From Selenomonadaceae bacterium (GTDB taxonomy: Bacteria; Bacillota; Negativicutes; Selenomonadales; Selenomonadaceae), in assembly GCA_017484235.1 (NCBI GenBank), contig JAFUTM010000300.1:1-9173 (forward strand): a stretch of 9,173 nucleotides of DNA. The letters are read 5' to 3'. The notes beneath the pieces are model-generated. The model did not search any database. It was not told where the DNA came from and was given only the letters and a program-made list of their open reading frames with translations. The translations under genes and the position numbers were made by a program. Of this stretch, positions 1-5,545 are shown piece after piece. The first letter of the stretch is position 1. Every line of letters begins with the position of its first letter.

Positions 1-1367
1 TTAAATATTTCAATTGCTGCAATTACATTCTTATATTCAGTTTCAATTTTGCCTCGTTCAAGAGCGGTTAGTCTTTGCAGTTTGAGGTCTAATATCGCCT
101 GCGACTGATACTCTGACAGTTTGAAACGCTCGATAAGTGTATTTTTAGCCACGTCAACGGCAGAACTCTCACGAATAATTTTTATAACATCGTCTAAATT
201 CTCCAATGCAATGGTCAGACCTTCTAAAATATGAGCACGTGCATTTGCCCTCGCCAGATCAAATTTTGTACGACGAATGATTATTTCTTTCTGATGATTT
301 ATGTAATAAGTTAAAACTTGTTTCAGATTCAACACTTTTGGATTACCGTCAACAAGAGCAAGCATTATTACGCCAAAAGTATCCTGCATTGCGGTATGTT
401 TAAATAACAAATTAAGCACAATCGTCGGATTAGTGTCACGTCTAAGGTCTATTACAATACGCATTCCTTCACGATCGGATTCATCACGCAGATCAGTTAT
501 GCCCTCAATTGTCTTTTCGCGTGCAAGCTCGGCGATTTTTTCAATTAGACGTGCCTTGTTGACCTGGTAAGGCAGCTCTGTAACGACTATGTGGCTTTTG
601 CCGTTTGGCAGATTCATTATATTGGTTACGGCTCGTATTTTAATCGAACCGCGACCAGTCATATAAGCATCTTTTATTCCACCGTCGCCCATTATCTGTG
701 CTGCAGTTGGAAAATCTGGCCCTTGTATTACGGTCATAAGATCATTTATTGTTGCCTCTGGATTATCTATAAGCATTAATGTGCCGTCGATTATTTCACC
801 TAAATTATGTGGTGGAATGTTCGTCGCCATTCCAACGGCTATGCCGCTTGTTCCATTGACCAGCAATTGTGGAAACTTCGAAGGCAAAACAGAAGGTTCT
901 TTTAATGATTCATCATAGTTTGGAACAAAATTTACGGTGTCTTTATCTATATCGGCAAGCATTAATTCTGCTATTTTGGACATTCTGACTTCTGTATAAC
1001 GCATTGCTGCGGCTCCGTCGCCGTCTATTGAACCGAAGTTGCCGTGCCCGTCTGCCAGCATATAGCGCATAGAAAAATCCTGCGCCATTCTTACTATCGC
1101 ATCATATACTGATGTATCGCCGTGAGGATGATATTTACCCAAAACTTCACCGACGATACGTGCCGATTTTTTGTATGGTTTAGCAGAAGTCATTCCAGCT
1201 TCCTGCATTGCGTATAATATACGTCGATGTACCGGTTTTAGTCCGTCTCTTACGTCCGGTATGGCACGAGACACAATTACACTCATTGCATAATCTATGT
1301 ATGAATACTTCATTTCGTGTTCGAGCTGCACCGGCACAATGTTACCGTGATTAAATTCTAATTCCAC
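1..1367 (-). CDS. gyrA: DNA gyrase subunit A, N-terminal part (cut by left window edge)
   Basis: This is the breakage-reunion subunit of DNA gyrase, which forms A2B2 with GyrB and introduces negative supercoils using ATP. My translation gives 455 codons (about half the protein) from a GTG at 1365-1367. That start follows an AGAGGTG ribosome binding site by five bases. The overlapping ATG at 1369 reads only three codons to a stop, so it is excluded. Visible hallmarks are RDGLKPVHRRILYAM (about residues 40-54), the quinolone-determining stretch GKYHPHGDTSVYD (77-89) and the catalytic tyrosine Y124 in AAMRYTE. The core then continues without interruption to the edge. The sequence fits GyrA better than ParC (KPYKKSARIVGEVLGKYHPHGD). 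The C-terminal beta-pinwheel lies outside the window. gyrB is not adjacent on the upstream side, which holds a pyrophosphatase gene. Residues aligned with E. coli Ser83/Ala84 are Thr85/Ser86. Confidence 0.97.
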   Translation of the reverse strand, partial: MELEFNHGNIVPVQLEHEMKYSYIDYAMSVIVSRAIPDVRDGLKPVHRRILYAMQEAGMTSAKPYKKSARIVGEVLGKYHPHGDTSVYDAIVRMAQDFSMRYMLADGHGNFGSIDGDGAAAMRYTEVRMSKIAELMLADIDKDTVNFVPNYDESLKEPSVLPSKFPQLLVNGTSGIAVGMATNIPPHNLGEIIDGTLMLIDNPEATINDLMTVIQGPDFPTAAQIMGDGGIKDAYMTGRGSIKIRAVTNIMNLPNGKSHIVVTELPYQVNKARLIEKIAELAREKTIEGITDLRDESDREGMRIVIDLRRDTNPTIVLNLLFKHTAMQDTFGVIMLALVDGNPKVLNLKQVLTYYINHQKEIIIRRTKFDLARANARAHILEGLTIALENLDDVIKIIRESSAVDVAKNTLIERFKLSEYQSQAILDLKLQRLTALERGKIETEYKNVIAAIEIF

Positions 1368-1421
1368 ATTTACACCTCTAATGCTGTTTGAATTAAAGTC
1401 GGCGTTACAAACGCATTCTAT

Positions 1422-1450
1422 ATTTTAACTTAATATAAAAAAAATTTCAA
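1422..1450 (-). promoter_or_regulatory. Probable gyrA promoter
   Basis: On the minus strand, TTGAAA (1445-1450) is followed after exactly 17 bases by TAAAAT (1422-1427). The spacer is T-rich. The predicted RNA start lies about 45-50 bases upstream of the gyrA GTG. The site lies just past the terminator of the preceding gene, which supports independent transcription of gyrA. Confidence 0.6.
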
Positions 1451-1460
1451 GTCTTTTAAT

Positions 1461-1514
1461 GAAACAAAAAAGTTTGTGCCTTCCAATATGGATTAATAAC
1501 TTGCACAAACTTTT
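1461..1514 (-). terminator. Intrinsic terminator after the pyrophosphatase gene
   Basis: A perfect 12-bp inverted repeat, AAAAGTTTGTGC (1468-1479) and GCACAAACTTTT (1503-1514), encloses a 23-base loop that can form a small inner TCC/GGA hairpin. On the minus strand the right arm runs into a T-tract (six Ts, then GTTTC). It sits about 30 bases past the stop of the pyrophosphatase gene and just before the gyrA promoter. The stem is AT-rich, so strength is uncertain. Confidence 0.7.
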
Positions 1515-1544
1515 AATTAAATCCGTCGTTATCTTTTGTTTATA

Positions 1545-3191
1545 TTAGTTTTTAATTCGATTTACGGCCTCAGACAGTGGCGGTATAATCTGTTTCTTGC
1601 GGCTCATGACGCCAGGCAGGTACACGTGATCGCCGCTTGCATCTTTCTTAAATGCTTCGCCAATCAACGTCTTTGGTGATCCAGCATAAAGCAGATAAGT
1701 TGCCTCTTCCAGAATGTCGGTAACCATTAACAAATGCATATCAAAGCCTTCGCGGTCGCAATTTTCTTTCATAGCTTCAATTAACTGCGGCTCAATGTCA
1801 AGCACTTCTTTAGTATCCATAACTGAAATTTGTGATACGACAATGCGATAATCACCAATTTTAAACTCTTTGAGGTCAGTCTTGATAATTTCAACCGGCG
1901 TCTTATCACCGATACCGGCGCCTGCGCGAAGCATTGCCAGACCATATTCTTTAAGATCAACGCCAGCGATTTGAGCAAGCTTTTCTGCAGTGCGTTTATC
2001 TTTAGGCGTGCAGGTCGGTGACTTAAAGAGAACAGTATCAGAAATAATCGCACTTAACAAAAGACCGGCAATCGAAGGCGGAATATCAATATCATTCTGC
2101 CAATACATATTAGAAATAATCGTACACGTGCAGCCGACTGGTTCTTGATGAATGAAAATCGGTTCACTGGTCTGGACGCCACCAAGTCTGTGGTGGTCGA
2201 CAATTTCAACGATCTTAGCTTCTTCAATACCTTCAACCGCCTGGCCGCGTTCATTATGGTCAACCAAAATGACATTTTCACGTTTTGGCAGCATAATCTC
2301 ATCTGAAGTAACAATGCCGACAAGTTTGCCATTTTCAACGACTGGATAGCTGCGGAATCTGTGCTCGTCCATAATGCCCTTAATATCACTCAAAAGGTCG
2401 GTTGGCTTAAAGCAGACCGGATTGGTGTGCATAATGCGGCGGATTGGCACGCACTGATTAAGCAAGCGAGCGACAGTATATGTATCATACGGCGTGGAAA
2501 GAATGAATGTATTACGTTTGGTCGCTTCTTCAATTATTTCCGGCTGAACTCTAAATCCATTTGTAATCATAAGACAGGCGACACCTTTTTCAAGGCACTT
2601 TCTAAGAGTTTCGGCTGAACGATCGCCGGTCAATAGAATGTCCTTAGCTTGAATCAAGCAGTCTGCGTTATCCAAGCTGCCGGTTAGAATACGGATATTG
2701 CCTTCAACAAATTCATTTTCGTCACCGCTTACCAATGGCTTTGAATCAGTTGCCTGGATAATGTCGCGGAAACGAACACGCAGATCAACCAATCTTTGAA
2801 GACCAAGCTCTAAAAAGTAAAGTTTTGCGAGATCGCCAACGGTGACAATACCGACGAGTTCGCCTTTACTGTCGATAACCGGAATAGATTGTGATTCATT
2901 TTTACGCATCACTTCACCAAGATGACGGAGTGTGTCGTGCTGACGAACTACCGTTTTACATTCAAACACAACATCTCTGACACGTGGATAAAGGTCTTCA
3001 AGCAGGAGCGGCTGGTCTACTTTGAAATATTCAAGCGCATATTTTGTTTCATTGTTAATTTTGCCGCAGCGTGCCGCAACTGCGTTAATGCCCATTGCCC
3101 TTTTAAGATTAGAATAGCTTATCGCAGAGCAGATTGAATCCGTATCGGGATTGCGATGACCAATTACATAAACAGGTTTTGTGCCTTTCAT
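1545..3191 (-). CDS. ppaC: Manganese-dependent inorganic pyrophosphatase, family II, with CBS and DRTGG regulatory domains
   Basis: This cytoplasmic enzyme hydrolyses pyrophosphate to two phosphates, pulling biosynthetic reactions forward. The 548-aa protein opens with the DHH-family motif GHRNPDTDS (H12, D16, D18 as metal ligands). A large regulatory insert follows: CBS 1 (about 70-126), DRTGG (about 155-245) and CBS 2 (about 250-302). The catalytic DHH domain then resumes with VDHN (D311), VDHH (332-334) and ISDT (D385). The DHHA2 domain ends with the substrate-binding SRKKQ (530-534). Minimal family II enzymes are about 310 aa, so the extra length is the insert. Characterised relatives with CBS domains are inhibited by AMP/ADP and activated by ATP, and those with DRTGG also respond to diadenosine polyphosphates. 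I expect the same here. The ATG at 3189-3191 lies eight bases after AGGAGG. A TTG one codon earlier is possible but less likely. Confidence 0.95.
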   Translation of the reverse strand: MKGTKPVYVIGHRNPDTDSICSAISYSNLKRAMGINAVAARCGKINNETKYALEYFKVDQPLLLEDLYPRVRDVVFECKTVVRQHDTLRHLGEVMRKNESQSIPVIDSKGELVGIVTVGDLAKLYFLELGLQRLVDLRVRFRDIIQATDSKPLVSGDENEFVEGNIRILTGSLDNADCLIQAKDILLTGDRSAETLRKCLEKGVACLMITNGFRVQPEIIEEATKRNTFILSTPYDTYTVARLLNQCVPIRRIMHTNPVCFKPTDLLSDIKGIMDEHRFRSYPVVENGKLVGIVTSDEIMLPKRENVILVDHNERGQAVEGIEEAKIVEIVDHHRLGGVQTSEPIFIHQEPVGCTCTIISNMYWQNDIDIPPSIAGLLLSAIISDTVLFKSPTCTPKDKRTAEKLAQIAGVDLKEYGLAMLRAGAGIGDKTPVEIIKTDLKEFKIGDYRIVVSQISVMDTKEVLDIEPQLIEAMKENCDREGFDMHLLMVTDILEEATYLLYAGSPKTLIGEAFKKDASGDHVYLPGVMSRKKQIIPPLSEAVNRIKN

Positions 3192-3213
3192 CAAGTTAGC
3201 CTCCTAATTTTAA

Positions 3214-3232
3214 ATATTTAATGACTAAATAT
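3214..3232. repeat. Short inverted repeat in the pyrophosphatase leader
   Basis: ATATTTA (3214-3220) and TAAATAT (3226-3232) form a perfect 7-bp inverted repeat around a 5-base spacer, inside the predicted leader just upstream of the ribosome binding site. It could be an operator half-site pair or a weak RNA hairpin. In DNA this AT-rich it could also be chance. Confidence 0.3.
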
Positions 3233-3273
3233 GATATAACCGTGAGTACCAACAAATATATAAACATACATTA

Positions 3274-3302
3274 ATTATACGCAAAAATTTTAACGTTGTC
3301 CA
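3274..3302 (-). promoter_or_regulatory. Strong promoter for the pyrophosphatase gene
   Basis: On the minus strand, TGGACA (3297-3302; five of six consensus bases) and a perfect TATAAT (3274-3279) are separated by exactly 17 bases. The RNA would start near 3267, giving a leader of about 75 bases before the ATG. It lies between the folD stop and the pyrophosphatase start, so the latter need not depend on folD transcription. Confidence 0.7.
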
Positions 3303-3332
3303 TTAAAAGTCAGAAAATTTTTTATTTATTAT

Positions 3333-4193
3333 TTATTGTAATTGAAGGCGCGCAGCCTTAACAACATTTTGCATCAACATCGCAACGGTTAAAAGACCAA
3401 CGCCGCCTGGAACTGGCGTTATCGCACTTGCAATGTCTTTAACATTATCAAAGTCAACATCACCAACTAATTTTTTAGGTGCATTACGATTGATTCCGAC
3501 ATCAACGATCACAGAACCAGGCTTAACCATATCAGCCGTCACAAATTTAGGCTTGCCCATTGCCGCAACCAAAATATCAGCCTCGCGTGTGACCTCAGCA
3601 AGATTATGTGTATGAGAATGGCAGACCGTAACTGTTGCGTGGCGACTCATCAAAAGATGAAGCATCGGTTTGCCAACGATATTGCTGCGGCCGATAATTA
3701 CTGCACGCTTGCCATCAATTTCAATGCCGGCAAAATCCAGCATTTTAATGCAGCCTGCCGGCGTACAAGGCACAAGCGTCGGCGAACCAGTGACGAGTTT
3801 GCCCACGTTATAAGGGTGAAAACCGTCTACGTCTTTAAGCGGATCAATTCGATTTAAAATTTCTTCCTCGTGGGCTTTAATTGCAGCTGGCAGAGGCAGT
3901 TGAACTAAAATACCATTGATCGACTTGTCAAGATTTAACTCATCAATTTCTGCAATGAGTTCTTCTTTAGTTGTATTTTCCGGCATCGTGACTACCTCAC
4001 TGCGAATGCCAAGTTCCTCACAAGTCTTGTGTTTATTGCGAACGTAGACTTGTGAAGCTGGATTTTCACCGACGATTATAACTGCCAATGAAGGTGTGAT
4101 GCCAAATTCTTTTTTTATTGATTCTACTCCGCGTGCAGCTTCTTCTTTAATTTGAGCTGCAAAAACTTTACCTTCCAAAATACGTGCTGTCAT
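3333..4193 (-). CDS. folD: Bifunctional methylenetetrahydrofolate dehydrogenase / methenyltetrahydrofolate cyclohydrolase
   Basis: FolD interconverts 5,10-methylene-, 5,10-methenyl- and 10-formyl-tetrahydrofolate with NADP(H), supplying one-carbon units for purines and formyl-Met. The 286-aa product has the normal family length. The catalytic region YVRNKHKTCEELG contains Y50 and K54, and GILVQLPLP (94-102) contains Q98. DVDGFHPYNVGKL lies at 121-133 and PCTPAG at 142-147. The Rossmann nucleotide site is GRSNIVGKP (168-176), and ITPVPGGVGLLTVAML closes the protein. All expected motifs are intact. The ATG at 4191-4193 follows a GAGGTG site by nine bases. Extending 15 residues further upstream would only translate the AATT heptamer repeats, so I reject that longer form. 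The gene stands alone between a structured intergenic patch and the pyrophosphatase promoter. Confidence 0.96.
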   Translation of the reverse strand: MTARILEGKVFAAQIKEEAARGVESIKKEFGITPSLAVIIVGENPASQVYVRNKHKTCEELGIRSEVVTMPENTTKEELIAEIDELNLDKSINGILVQLPLPAAIKAHEEEILNRIDPLKDVDGFHPYNVGKLVTGSPTLVPCTPAGCIKMLDFAGIEIDGKRAVIIGRSNIVGKPMLHLLMSRHATVTVCHSHTHNLAEVTREADILVAAMGKPKFVTADMVKPGSVIVDVGINRNAPKKLVGDVDFDNVKDIASAITPVPGGVGLLTVAMLMQNVVKAARLQLQ

Positions 4194-4215
4194 ATTAATT
4201 ATCACCTCAAAAATT

Positions 4216-4250
4216 AATTCATAATTCGTAATTCGCAATTAGTAATTTAC
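4216..4250. repeat. Five tandem degenerate heptamers (AATTCGT type)
   Basis: Five consecutive 7-base units occur without gaps: AATTCAT, AATTCGT, AATTCGC, AATTAGT and AATTTAC. All share AATT in phase. They occupy the leader of folD and adjoin the GC-rich inverted-repeat patch. Similar short heptameric tandem repeats are known between genes in several bacterial groups. No function is established here. The in-frame reading on the minus strand creates a spurious N-terminal extension of FolD. Confidence 0.75.
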
Positions 4251-4271
4251 CACGAACTCCTAAAATCGCAA
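4244..4271 (-). promoter_or_regulatory. Possible folD promoter
   Basis: On the minus strand, TTGCGA (4266-4271) and TAAATT (4244-4249) are 16 bases apart. Both are imperfect matches to the sigma-A consensus. The predicted RNA start falls within the heptamer repeats, giving a leader of about 45 bases. This is the best promoter candidate I find for folD, but it is weak. Confidence 0.3.
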
Positions 4272-4277
4272 ACCCTT

Positions 4278-4300
4278 AAAAAATCGCGAGCTGGACGCGA
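4278..4300 (-). terminator. Possible weak intrinsic terminator upstream of folD
   Basis: On the minus strand a five-pair GC-rich stem (TCGCG at 4296-4300 with CGCGA at 4284-4288, loop of seven) is followed directly by TTTTTT (4278-4283). It would end transcripts of the 93/233 aa gene pair before folD. The stem is short, so confidence is low. Confidence 0.35.
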
Positions 4301-4314
4301 GCGGCTCCCGAACG

Positions 4315-4379
4315 CTAAGTCACGTGATGTGACTTTAGTGAGGCGGGTTTTTGCTTCTTTTTGCCCGCCCAAAAAGAAG
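4315..4379. repeat. Cluster of nested and overlapping inverted repeats (intergenic)
   Basis: Three inverted repeats lie within 65 bases. CTAAGTCAC (4315-4323) pairs with GTGACTTTAG (4329-4338) with one bulged T. GGCGGG (4342-4347) pairs with CCCGCC (4364-4369) around a 16-base loop. CTTCTTTTT (4354-4362) pairs perfectly with AAAAAGAAG (4371-4379) around the 8-base loop GCCCGCCC. The last two share bases and cannot both form. Neither ends in a proper T-tract, so they are not plain terminators. The patch is much richer in G+C than its surroundings, which suggests a dispersed intergenic repeat element or a structured RNA. Confidence 0.6.
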
Positions 4380-4405
4380 TCTCTAATATTAAAAAAGTGA
4401 ATGAC

Positions 4406-5107
4406 TTAATTTATTATATGATAAATAGTAATAAGCTCATCAATAACGTGATCCACATCACGATAATAACGGAGATTGTCACCGGCATTATCCTTATTCA
4501 TATAACCGCGCTGCATCGTGCCATAACCATTTTTGACAACTAAATAATAAAATGCCTTTCGTTTATAGTCCTCAGCAGCAGAATCACTGACCTTTTCATC
4601 ATAAAGTAATTTGTTCTCAGCGTGATCACTCGTAAATCCAAAAAGTATGTGTAATGCTAAAGTCCTGCCGCGTCTTGGCAAAATTGAATCATCAACAATG
4701 TTAAGAGGATAAAGATTAAAATCTTTGACGGTATTAGAATTTGATTCAAACTGCGGCACGAGAATCAACATCATTGGAAATACTTTTTTATCATCGACAT
4801 CAACGTAAGAATCCTCAGACGGCATCGCAACTGGATATGCTCCGTCAACCAACGCAATTAGCTGTCCATTTTTTATATAACTGAGTGCCCTGCTCGGAAT
4901 AATTTCACCGTGATAATCACTGCTGTTATGATGAGTGCTGCCAATTTGAAAATAACAGACTATAACCGCCAATATGACAAAAAAAATCGCCACATCTACG
5001 TATTTGTCAACTTGATAAGGATTTAATTTGTCCATCTCCATTTTTTCAAGCAGCTTCATCAAAGTCACTGAAGCATTTGATTTTGATGAATTATTATCGT
5101 TACTCAT
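4406..5107 (-). CDS. Single-pass membrane protein of unknown function (233 aa)
   Basis: I do not recognise this family. The N-terminal part (1-36) is Ser/Asn- and Lys-rich. One hydrophobic segment follows at about 37-56 (VDVAIFFVILAVIVCYFQIG), then about 175 polar residues. The lysines before the segment (K9, K18, K22, K27, K35) and the lack of a cleavage site suggest a signal anchor: N-terminus inside, C-terminal domain outside. The outer domain is Asp/Tyr-rich and contains one cysteine at most near the membrane, with no enzyme motif I can name. The start ATG (5105-5107) overlaps the TGA of the upstream gene (ATGA), so translation is probably coupled. A start nine codons earlier (5134) would overlap the upstream gene by 31 bases and is less likely. 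The pair shares one promoter. Confidence 0.8.
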   Translation of the reverse strand: MSNDNNSSKSNASVTLMKLLEKMEMDKLNPYQVDKYVDVAIFFVILAVIVCYFQIGSTHHNSSDYHGEIIPSRALSYIKNGQLIALVDGAYPVAMPSEDSYVDVDDKKVFPMMLILVPQFESNSNTVKDFNLYPLNIVDDSILPRRGRTLALHILFGFTSDHAENKLLYDEKVSDSAAEDYKRKAFYYLVVKNGYGTMQRGYMNKDNAGDNLRYYRDVDHVIDELITIYHIIN

Positions 5108-5385
5108 AGGCCAAGAAAATTTGTCGTGGTGCAAGCATTTATATCTTTAAGCACAGCTTTTTCTTTCTTGCCGAGTATCCAGCCGAGAACTTTTATCTCA
5201 GTATAAACCATTAGCCGCTGATCGCGATTGTCTGAGTGAGTCATATTTAATTCTTTATATTGATTGAGCCGAAGTTTATATCGAGCAGAAACTTCCTGAA
5301 CGTGGCGCATTTTTTCCGGCGGCGTATTATAATTTGCCACCATTTCACTTATATTTATGTTATTGCCAACTTGTTCTGATGCCAT
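5104..5385 (-). CDS. Small soluble protein of unknown function (93 aa), first gene of a two-gene unit
   Basis: I do not recognise this protein. It has 93 residues, is hydrophilic with no signal peptide or membrane segment, and is probably largely helical in the middle (about 22-48, rich in Glu/Lys/Arg/Gln). A short basic stretch GKKEKAVLK lies near the C-terminus. Its reality as a gene rests on a strong ribosome binding site (GGAGGTT, seven bases before the ATG), a well-placed extended -10 promoter upstream, and the ATGA overlap with the following membrane-protein gene. The coupling suggests that the two products work together, perhaps with this one acting on the cytoplasmic side of the membrane partner. 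That is inference from arrangement only. Confidence 0.75.
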   Translation of the reverse strand: MASEQVGNNINISEMVANYNTPPEKMRHVQEVSARYKLRLNQYKELNMTHSDNRDQRLMVYTEIKVLGWILGKKEKAVLKDINACTTTNFLGL

Positions 5386-5429
5386 AATTTAACCTCCAAT
5401 CATCTCCAAATTTGTTTATTTGCAATTAA

Positions 5430-5438
5430 ATTATAGCA
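5430..5438 (-). promoter_or_regulatory. Extended -10 promoter for the 93/233 aa gene pair
   Basis: On the minus strand, TGCTATAAT (5430-5438) is a full extended -10 element. No convincing -35 hexamer is present in the AT-only DNA upstream. The RNA would start near 5423, leaving a leader of just under 40 bases to the ATG at 5385. Confidence 0.6.
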
Positions 5439-5489
5439 CAAATTATCAATAATAAAATAAAAATTTTTGTATTAATTAAAAACAAAATA

Positions 5490-5498
5490 TGTTATAAT
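5490..5498 (+). promoter_or_regulatory. Extended -10 promoter for the hexokinase gene
   Basis: TGTTATAAT (5490-5498) is a full extended -10 element with a perfect TATAAT. The region upstream is almost pure A/T and offers only poor -35 matches at allowed spacing. The RNA would start near 5505, about 40 bases before the ATG. It is divergent from the promoter at 5430-5438, with the two -10 boxes about 55 bases apart. Confidence 0.65.
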
Positions 5499-5545
5499 TA
5501 ATTTATAAAAATCGATTAGTTCTCAAACATGAGAGGAGTGTTAAT

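Larger units (their letters stand above)
5386..5545. promoter_or_regulatory. Divergent intergenic control region
   Basis: This 160-base gap separates the unknown gene pair (minus) from hexokinase (plus) and holds both promoters back to back. The middle (5441-5490) is nearly pure A/T with long A and T tracts. TCTCA (5521-5525) and TGAGA (5530-5534) form a small hairpin whose right arm overlaps the hexokinase ribosome binding site by one to two bases. No operator of a known regulator is recognisable. Confidence 0.5.

Noticed and set aside
1360..1369. ATG at 1369 as the gyrA start
   Set aside because: It reads only three codons before a stop; the overlapping GTG at 1367 opens the full conserved protein.
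3192..3194. TTG start one codon before the pyrophosphatase ATG, giving 549 aa
   Set aside because: Spacing from AGGAGG is adequate for both, but ATG is far preferred and begins the conserved region without an extra residue.
3606..3857. Plus-strand open frames inside folD, pyrophosphatase and gyrA
   Set aside because: They lie antisense to long, motif-complete genes, lack ribosome binding sites and resemble no protein family.
4194..4238. 15-residue N-terminal extension of FolD
   Set aside because: It is translated from the AATT heptamer repeats, has no ribosome binding site ahead of it, and exceeds the normal family length; the ATG at 4193 has a good site.
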